Of a DNA stretch of 11,805 bases, positions 7,224-11,805 are shown one piece after another. Source of the stretch: Clostridiales bacterium (lineage in GTDB: Bacteria > Bacillota > Clostridia > Lachnospirales > CAG-274). A model generated the notes under the pieces. That model was not told the DNA's origin. It saw only the letters and a list, made by a program, of their open reading frames with translations, and did not search any database. The stretch covers positions 1 through 11,805 of the forward strand of contig JAJQCI010000359.1 of NCBI GenBank assembly GCA_021202835.1, read 5' to 3'. Numbering within the stretch: the first letter of the stretch is position 1; each line of letters opens with the position of its first letter. The position numbers were made by a program, and so were the translations under genes.

Positions 7224-7279
7224 GTGAAAAAAAGCTGGAAATATCAGTATCAGGTATAGAACAACGGAAGGATGGTTTT

Positions 7280-7354
7280 ATGTTTAAATTTTATTATGCC
7301 GGCAGTGGCTTACATTTATTCGGCATAAATAGGAGGGCAGATGAATGGCTATAG
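7280..7354 (+). CDS. Possible 24-codon leader ORF overlapping the regulator start
   Basis: ATG at 7280 with GGAAGG (7266-7271) eight bases upstream reads MFKFYYAGSGLHLFGINRRADEWL and stops at TAG (7352-7354), ten bases past the first base of the regulator's start codon. The arrangement would permit translational coupling. The ORF also spans a hairpin (7294-7301 with 7321-7328). Nothing but position and the ribosome binding site supports it, and the peptide resembles nothing I recognise. Confidence 0.25.
   Translation: MFKFYYAGSGLHLFGINRRADEWL
7294..7328 (+). other. Hairpin just upstream of the regulator's ribosome binding site
   Basis: TTATGCCG (7294-7301) pairs perfectly with CGGCATAA (7321-7328) around a 19-nt loop. 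It ends two bases before AGGAGG (7331-7336), so its folding could affect translation of the regulator. Confidence 0.45.
7331..7336 (+). promoter_or_regulatory. Ribosome binding site that decides the regulator start
   Basis: AGGAGG lies eight bases before ATG 7345 and only four before ATG 7341. The latter is in another frame and stops after six codons, so 7345 is the start. Confidence 0.8.
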
Positions 7355-7569
7355 TAGTTAATCTTCAGGCAGTTATGAGCAAAAGAGGCATTGGTCTTTT
7401 GGAGCTGTCAAAGCAGGTAGGTATAACACCGGCAAATATGTCTATATTAAAAAACAACAGAGCAAGAGCAGTACGTTTTTCAACTCTTGATAAGGTTTGT
7501 GAAGTTCTTGACTGTCAGCCCGGCGATATTTTGGAATACAAAAAAGAGGAACAAGAGCCTGAGGAGTAA
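7345..7569 (+). CDS. Small Cro/C1-type helix-turn-helix regulator
   Basis: A 74-residue DNA-binding protein made almost only of one XRE/Cro-C1 helix-turn-helix domain (about 5-66). The recognition unit is near residues 17-37 (LLELSKQVGITPANMSILKNN), and the ending LDCQPGDILEY (55-65) is typical of the small YozG-like regulators common in Firmicutes. An acidic tail (66-74, Lys/Glu-rich) follows. It has its own promoter and terminator and no same-strand partner gene, so it is probably a free-standing, possibly autoregulated repressor. Its target is unknown; a TACAAGT-type motif near its promoter is a candidate site. The family is certain; the biological role is not assignable. Confidence 0.92.
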   Translation: MAIVVNLQAVMSKRGIGLLELSKQVGITPANMSILKNNRARAVRFSTLDKVCEVLDCQPGDILEYKKEEQEPEE

Positions 7570-7583
7570 ACCTCTTATTTTTT
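7544..7583 (+). terminator. Weak terminator-like hairpin at the end of the regulator gene
   Basis: CCTCTT (7571-7576) can pair with AAGAGG (7544-7549), or its first four bases with GAGG (7561-7564) in a tighter hairpin. ATTTTTT (7577-7583) follows. The stems are short, so it may only be partly effective; a better terminator lies at 7668-7703. Confidence 0.4.
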
Positions 7584-7667
7584 GAAAACCAAAAGCAAAA
7601 ATTTTTACGAAAATAAAACGAACATACAAAAATAATTGCGATTTTGTGTGCACAAAGTATTATTTTT

Positions 7668-7703
7668 AGCCTTAGCCTTTGTAATAAAGCTGAGGCTCTT
7701 TTT
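7668..7703 (+). terminator. Intrinsic terminator of the regulator transcript
   Basis: AGCCTTAGC (7668-7676) pairs with GCTGAGGCT (7689-7697), nine pairs including one U-G, around a 12-nt loop and is followed by CTTTTT (7698-7703). It is oriented for + strand transcription and lies about 100 bases after the regulator's stop codon. Between them is AT-rich sequence with no gene. Confidence 0.8.
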
Positions 7704-7740
7704 ATGCCCCGGCAGGCTTTAAATATTTGTGTCGGCTGCA

Positions 7741-7774
7741 AAATAAAAACGGCGCTGTTTTTGGTCAGCGCCGT
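7741..7774 (-). terminator. Intrinsic terminator of the stalk-domain gene
   Basis: ACGGCGCTG (7749-7757) and CAGCGCCGT (7766-7774) form a perfect 9-bp stem with an 8-nt loop. Read on the minus strand it is followed by a T-rich run (TTTTATTT, complement of 7748-7741). It lies 34 bases beyond the stop codon of the secreted protein gene at 7808. Confidence 0.92.
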
Positions 7775-7785
7775 CAATGTGTGGC

Positions 7786-7806
7786 ATTTATTATTTATTA
7801 TTTATT
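7786..7806. repeat. Three tandem copies of a 7-bp AT-rich unit
   Basis: ATTTATT is repeated three times without a break immediately after (on the minus strand) the stop codon of the stalk-domain gene and before its terminator. No function can be assigned; it is a simple low-complexity repeat. Confidence 0.6.
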
Positions 7807-7807
7807 T

Positions 7808-9256
7808 TTATACTGTTATGCTGTCGTCGCTTTCCTCAATATCTATTTCATCTTCTATTTCGGTAAAGTCACCTTCGGTGGGGTTATAATAGTCACCCAG
7901 CGCCTTATTAAAGAGAATATTGCCTGCGCTCATAACAGCAAGATATTCTATAAAATATTCATTCTTGCCGTCCTTTGTGTAAGCACCGTTTTTAATTGCC
8001 GTGCCTGCCTGTGTAATAAGGTCGCAGGCTCTGAGCATAACCTGTTTGTCAAGAAGGCAATATTTGGGAGCCGGCGTTGAATTTATTCTATTTCTTATGT
8101 TTGTAGCGGCGTTTACAAAAACAGAGCCGTTTTTGTAGGCATCGCTTGCGTTCTTTATTGTGTTAACCTGTTCGGTTACATATTCGCCTATTTCCCTGCG
8201 GTAGCTGTCCATACCCTTCTTTTGGGCGTCTGTCAAAGTGTCTTCGTTAGCCTCTGCATTATATTCTTCAATTTCTATAACCTTGTTGACTTTGTTTACA
8301 AGAGTGTTAACGGCGTCATTGAAATCGTCAAGACCGTCATTAAGCTCCCTCTCAAATTCATCAAACTTTGTCTTGATGCCAAGGGCACTTAAAGAGCTGT
8401 ATTTCACAGAGCAAAGCAAATCATAATAGAACTGGAGATATTCAATTCCCGTGTCTACATAAACTATATATTTCTTTACTGCGTCCTGATCGTCTGTCAG
8501 GGTTTTAAGCCTGTTTGCAGCCGCTTTATATCCCTTGCATTCGGCAATAGCGTCGTCAAAAACATTTACAAGCTCCGAAACATCATAAGAATATTCCAAA
8601 GCACCGTTTATTTTATAAACAGCATATTCAACGGTTTCACCGAAAAGATAATAAAGAGCGTCAAGAGAATAAAATGTTGATTCACTGTTTGCACAGTTTT
8701 TAAGCTTTTCCAAATCAGCTTCTGAAATATCGTCTTCTAAAACCACGGCCGTTTCCGTTTCGGCCTCTGTTTCCTCTTCTTTTTCAGTTTCTGTCTCTGC
8801 TTCCGTCGTTTCTTCAGTCTCTTCCTCTGTTATTTCTTCAGAAGAAGGAGATGAAAGGCTTACTGTCTTTGTGGCCGAATCCCACTCAACCTCAAGCCCT
8901 GCGGCTTCGCCCACTGCCCTCAAGGGAAGCATCATCGAGCCGTTTATAATACTCGCCGGAACATCTAAGGGATATTCACTGCCGTTCACAGTAAAAACAC
9001 TGCTGCCTGCCGTAATGGCAATCACCGTTGTTTCGCTTGTGAATGTGGCTGTTTTTGTTTCTCCCTCCCAGGCTATTTCATAACCCAGCTGTTCGAAAAC
9101 GCCCCTTAATGGTATGAGGGTTCTGCCCTCTTCGATAACAGGCTCCTGAGCCGAAAACTCGACTTGGCTGCCGTCTAAAGTTACTGTAATTTCGGAAGCA
9201 AATACACTTGTGGTCATAATCGATGCCGCCAAAATCAAAGCTATAAATCGCTTCAT
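7808..9256 (-). CDS. Secreted protein with two copper-amine-oxidase-type stalk repeats and a helical C-terminal domain
   Basis: 482 residues. A signal peptide (1-20, likely cleaved after VFA) exports it. Two stalk repeats of the Cu_amine_oxidN1 type follow: RTLIPLRGVFEQLGYEIAWE (45-64) and SMMLPLRAVGEAAGLEVEWD (107-126), each with the IPLR/LPLR core and a 'TKT..TFTS'-like strand. A Glu/Thr-rich acidic linker spans 139-170. The remaining residues (about 172-465) are predicted mostly helical, rich in Tyr, Asp and Asn, and match no family I recognise; the tail (461-478) is very acidic. No membrane anchor, LPxTG or cell-wall-binding repeat was seen, and no copper-oxidase catalytic domain, so it is not an amine oxidase. 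Start supported by GGGGAG seven bases upstream. Own promoter, 107 bases after walK; strong terminator. Role probably at the cell surface. Confidence 0.88.
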   Translation of the reverse strand: MKRFIALILAASIMTTSVFASEITVTLDGSQVEFSAQEPVIEEGRTLIPLRGVFEQLGYEIAWEGETKTATFTSETTVIAITAGSSVFTVNGSEYPLDVPASIINGSMMLPLRAVGEAAGLEVEWDSATKTVSLSSPSSEEITEEETEETTEAETETEKEEETEAETETAVVLEDDISEADLEKLKNCANSESTFYSLDALYYLFGETVEYAVYKINGALEYSYDVSELVNVFDDAIAECKGYKAAANRLKTLTDDQDAVKKYIVYVDTGIEYLQFYYDLLCSVKYSSLSALGIKTKFDEFERELNDGLDDFNDAVNTLVNKVNKVIEIEEYNAEANEDTLTDAQKKGMDSYRREIGEYVTEQVNTIKNASDAYKNGSVFVNAATNIRNRINSTPAPKYCLLDKQVMLRACDLITQAGTAIKNGAYTKDGKNEYFIEYLAVMSAGNILFNKALGDYYNPTEGDFTEIEDEIDIEESDDSITV

Positions 9257-9298
9257 AATTTTTCTCCCCTTTTTTTATAATATCACCACACAAGTTAT

Positions 9299-9327
9299 AT
9301 TTTACTCTTCGGCGATACAAAAATCAA
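9299..9327 (-). promoter_or_regulatory. Promoter of the stalk-domain gene
   Basis: On the minus strand, TTGATT (9327-9322), a 17-base spacer and TAAAAT (9304-9299), with transcription starting near 9292, about 36 bases before the ATG. An ACAAGTTA stretch on the + strand (9290-9297) overlaps the predicted start and resembles the motif repeated near the Cro/C1-type regulator promoter. No clear terminator separates it from walK, so read-through from walRK is possible as well. Confidence 0.55.
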
Positions 9328-9363
9328 GGGTTTTTAATTATTTTGCATAAATATTTTTCTCCC

Positions 9364-11124
9364 CTAAACCTTGGAAAATGTCAAAACCATGCTTAAGCCC
9401 TTTCCGGGGGAGGAGTATGCGTCTATACGGCCGCCCATTTCCTCAGTCAGCTCCTTGGCTATTGAAAGCCCCAGGCCGTTTCCTCCCAAAGCACGGCTTC
9501 TGGCCTTGTCAACCCTGTAGAAGCGTTCGAAAATTCTTTTGAGCTCCGTCTCTTCTATGCCTATACCGTTGTCCTTAATTTCAAGATAATATTTTGTCTT
9601 GCTTTCAGACACTTTAAGGGTTATGTCGGCTCCGTCGCCGCTGTATTTTATTGAGTTTGAAACAATGTTGTTTATAACCTGGGTAAGTCTGGCTTCATCG
9701 GCATAAATAAAGCAGTTTTCGAACTTATGGGGCAGAAGGCTCAGAGTATGCTTGTTTGCCGTTGCCGTAAAAATGTTTTGGGTTATACAGTTTTCCGCCA
9801 GCTCAATAAGGTCAAGCTTTTTCATATCGAAGCGCACCTTGTTTGTGTCAAGCCTTGAAAGGGAAAGAAGGTCGTTTGCCAAAAGCGACATTCTGTCTGC
9901 GGCGTCGTCTATAACCTTAAGAAAATCTCTGGCCGTGTCGGGCTCCTCCAAAGCTCCGTCAAGAAGGGTTTCAACATAGCTTTTTATTGTGGTAAGGGGT
10001 GTTCTTATTTCGTGAGACACATTGGCAACAAATTCCTTTCTCATATCGTCAAGTTCTCTGTGCTTTGTTATATCGGAAAGAACGGCAATAACGCCGCTTA
10101 TGCTTATATTGTCGCTTTCATAGGGAATAAGGGCCACATTTATATATTTGTTGTTTTCCTCAACAACAACCTCCGTTATGGTATTTGGCAAAAGGTCGGA
10201 ATAATCCACCCCCAGCTTATCGAGAAACCAGTCAAGAGAAATTTTAAGCCTGTCAATATCCATCATTTCATAACAGAGATTGTTGGCGTGCATAAGGTTT
10301 CCCCTTTCGTCAAAGGCAAGAACCCCGTCTGTCATATTCTGAAGGAGAACCTCAAGCTTTTTGTTTTCGTTTTCCATTTCGCTTACTGTCTTTTTCAGCT
10401 CGCTGGCCATATGGTTAAAGCTTTTTGAAAGCTGGCCTATTTCATCGTTTGATATAATGTTGATGTGTGTGTTGAGCCTGTTTTTAGCAAGCTGGTTTGC
10501 CTTTCTGGTAAGAAGGGCTATGGGCTTTGTGATAGTGTTTGCAAAAATGAGGGCAATAACACAGGCCAGCAAAAGGGCAAGGGCAACGGAAACGAGGATT
10601 GTGGACGTAGTCTGCATAAGGCTTGTGTTTATGCCTGAAGCGTCCATCTGAACATAAATAACGAACTCAACCTCTCCGGCCTCGTCCTTAACCGGCAGGG
10701 CATAAGAAAGCCACTCTTTAACCTGTGAGTTTGCGTCTGTGCTTTTTGTTCCCGAGTCAAAGGCTTCGTTTCCTGCCAAAGCCGAAATAACGGCTGAATT
10801 GTTATATGCGGCAAAATCATCGGGTGAGGCCGACGTTGATGAAGCTATTGTCTTTCCGTCGGAGTCTATTATGTTGGCCTGAATGTTTCTCAGAGAGGAG
10901 CTTGTTATATAAAGCTGAAGAAAAGCATTTTGAAGATCCTCTCTGTTTTCATACCTGTCCGTAATCTGCTCGGAAATATAGGCGGCACAGCCCGAAAGCT
11001 CATCTTCCGCATTTTTTATTTCCTGACTGTTGGTTCTTATGATAATGAAGGTTCCGCTTATAATCATAACTATAAAAACCAGAGTCAGATACATAAAAAC
11101 AAGTTTCCAACGAATACTGCTCAT
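9364..11124 (-). CDS. walK: Membrane sensor histidine kinase WalK
   Basis: 586 residues; the sensor partner of the adjacent response regulator. Order: membrane helix 1 (about 8-29), extracytoplasmic sensor region (30-172), membrane helix 2 (173-197), HAMP (about 195-247), PAS (about 256-355), HisKA with phospho-acceptor His371 in FVANVSHEIRTPLT, and HATPase with the N box (Asn490 in NNIVSNSIKYS), DNGIG (518-522), FERFYRVD (532-539) and GGNGLGLSI (547-555). All catalytic boxes are intact. The TM-sensor-TM-HAMP-PAS-kinase layout and the WalR-type partner indicate WalK (VicK, YycG), which in Firmicutes controls cell-wall hydrolases; PhoR has a similar layout and is the main alternative. Start follows the walR stop by 13 bases with GGGAGAG as ribosome binding site, so the two are co-transcribed. 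Confidence 0.9.
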   Translation of the reverse strand: MSSIRWKLVFMYLTLVFIVMIISGTFIIIRTNSQEIKNAEDELSGCAAYISEQITDRYENREDLQNAFLQLYITSSSLRNIQANIIDSDGKTIASSTSASPDDFAAYNNSAVISALAGNEAFDSGTKSTDANSQVKEWLSYALPVKDEAGEVEFVIYVQMDASGINTSLMQTTSTILVSVALALLLACVIALIFANTITKPIALLTRKANQLAKNRLNTHINIISNDEIGQLSKSFNHMASELKKTVSEMENENKKLEVLLQNMTDGVLAFDERGNLMHANNLCYEMMDIDRLKISLDWFLDKLGVDYSDLLPNTITEVVVEENNKYINVALIPYESDNISISGVIAVLSDITKHRELDDMRKEFVANVSHEIRTPLTTIKSYVETLLDGALEEPDTARDFLKVIDDAADRMSLLANDLLSLSRLDTNKVRFDMKKLDLIELAENCITQNIFTATANKHTLSLLPHKFENCFIYADEARLTQVINNIVSNSIKYSGDGADITLKVSESKTKYYLEIKDNGIGIEETELKRIFERFYRVDKARSRALGGNGLGLSIAKELTEEMGGRIDAYSSPGKGLSMVLTFSKV

Positions 11125-11137
11125 TTTACTCTCCCGA

Positions 11138-11805
11138 TTATCCTGCGAAATAATAGCCTATGCCCCTTTTTGTGATTATATACTGGGGCTTGCTGGGGTC
11201 GTCTTCGATTTTCTCTCTTAAGCGTCTTACGGTAACGTCAACCGAACGGGCATCGCCGCCGTAATATTCATAGCCCCAAACCTTTTCCAAAAGGGCCTCT
11301 CTCGTAAATGGCTGTTTTTTGTTTTTCGTAAGGTAGGCCAAAAGCTCATATTCCCTAAGAGTAAGATTGACACTCTTCCCCCCTTTTGTAACCTCATATC
11401 TGTCATAATCTATGACAAGATCCTTAAATGTGTCTGTAGAAGCCGACACAGGCTTCTCAGCAGTCTCCATATGGCCTTTTTTGCGTCTCAGGTTTGCCTT
11501 TACCCTTGCCAAAAGCTCTCTCGTCTTAAAAGGCTTTGTAACGTAATCGTCGGCCCCCATTTCAAGACCTATAACCGTGTCAACCTCGTCGGCTCTGGCC
11601 GTAAGCATAATTATGGGCACGTCACTCTTCGCCCTTAACCGGCGGCAGACCTCATAGCCGTCCATCTTTGGCATCATTATATCCAGTATGACGAGATCCG
11701 GCTTGCCGCTTAAGGCAAGATTAAGCCCCTCTTCGCCGTCGTGGGCCTTTAAAACCTTATATCCGTCCTTCTGAAGATTATATTCTATAATATTAACAAT
11801 ACTAA
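11138..11805 (-). CDS. walR: OmpR-family response regulator WalR (5' partial)
   Basis: Runs off the right edge; 221 residues are visible and only about 12-15 N-terminal ones (the first strand and acidic pocket) are missing. The receiver domain shows phospho-acceptor Asp41 of the visible part (LVILDIMMPKMDGYEV), the conserved Thr/Lys region and YVTKPF. The C-terminal winged helix (last about 100 residues) has LTLREYELLAYL, VWGYEYYGGDARSVDVTVRR and a GIGYYF ending. The VWGYEYxG-VDVTVRRLREKIEDDP signature is characteristic of WalR (VicR, YycF), an essential regulator of wall metabolism in many Firmicutes. It is transcribed with walK, 13 bases apart. The internal ATG at 11677 is not the start because the receiver domain continues upstream of it. 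Confidence 0.92.
   Translation of the reverse strand, partial: SIVNIIEYNLQKDGYKVLKAHDGEEGLNLALSGKPDLVILDIMMPKMDGYEVCRRLRAKSDVPIIMLTARADEVDTVIGLEMGADDYVTKPFKTRELLARVKANLRRKKGHMETAEKPVSASTDTFKDLVIDYDRYEVTKGGKSVNLTLREYELLAYLTKNKKQPFTREALLEKVWGYEYYGGDARSVDVTVRRLREKIEDDPSKPQYIITKRGIGYYFAG

Noticed and set aside
7643..7656. Palindrome TTTGTG-TG-CACAAA as an operator
   Set aside because: It is far behind the regulator gene, near no promoter that I could identify, and has no second copy in the window.
9258..9364. Two identical 12-bp copies of ATTTTTCTCCCC (9258-9269 and 9353-9364)
   Set aside because: On the minus strand these are GGGGAG ribosome-binding-type sequences followed by A's. The one at 9353 precedes only a four-codon ORF, so it is most likely chance or a remnant.
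11675..11677. ATG at 11677 as the start of WalR
   Set aside because: It falls two residues after the phospho-acceptor Asp; the frame continues upstream with ordinary receiver sequence to the window edge.
1..11805. CRISPR array, tRNA, rRNA, insertion sequence, defence island or toxin-antitoxin pair
   Set aside because: No spaced direct repeats, cloverleaf, transposase or paired toxin-type ORF was seen; the small Cro/C1-type regulator stands alone on its strand.

Overview
The window looks like chromosome of a low-to-moderate GC Firmicute, most likely a gut-type Clostridia (Lachnospiraceae-like). The grounds are the gene order glcT-ptsG-ptsH-ptsI, a WalR/WalK two-component pair, AGGAGG ribosome binding sites, TTGACA/TATAAT-type promoters, and secreted proteins with copper-amine-oxidase-type 'stalk' repeats. 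The species cannot be named from this sequence.

Left part (1-5051, + strand): a glucose phosphotransferase (PTS) locus. It starts inside a BglG/GlcT-family RNA-binding antiterminator whose N-terminus lies outside the window. A leader with a strong hairpin (769-805) follows, then a glucose-type EIICBA permease (871-3015), HPr (3093-3350) and Enzyme I (3371-4984), ended by a clear intrinsic terminator (5008-5051). Phosphate would flow PEP > EI His187 > HPr His15 > EIIA His637 > EIIB Cys485 > sugar. The order matches the B. subtilis glcT-ptsGHI locus, so the hairpin is a candidate antitermination target. An unusual two-tier intercistronic hairpin lies between ptsG and ptsH.

Middle part (5091-7703, + strand): a monocistronic polytopic membrane protein resembling GT-C glycosyltransferases, with its own promoter inside a large imperfect palindrome. 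Its reading frame is broken at a run of nine G's (5360-5368). Eight G's would give one continuous 630-residue protein. This is either a phase-variable switch or an indel error, and it is the most interesting signal in the window. Next come a promoter with repeated TACAAGT motifs, a possible 24-codon leader ORF, a 74-residue Cro/C1-type regulator (7345-7569) and its terminator(s).

Right part (7741-11805, - strand, convergent with the regulator): reading in transcription order, walR (5' end cut by the window edge), walK, and then, behind its own promoter, a secreted protein with two stalk repeats, an acidic Glu/Thr linker and a large helical domain of unknown function, closed by a strong terminator. 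WalRK probably senses and controls cell-wall metabolism. The usual walH/I/J genes are not present directly downstream.

No rRNA, tRNA, CRISPR array, insertion sequence or complete mobile element was seen. No gap between genes exceeds 300 bases; the two largest (7065-7344 and 7570-7807) hold the regulatory elements listed.
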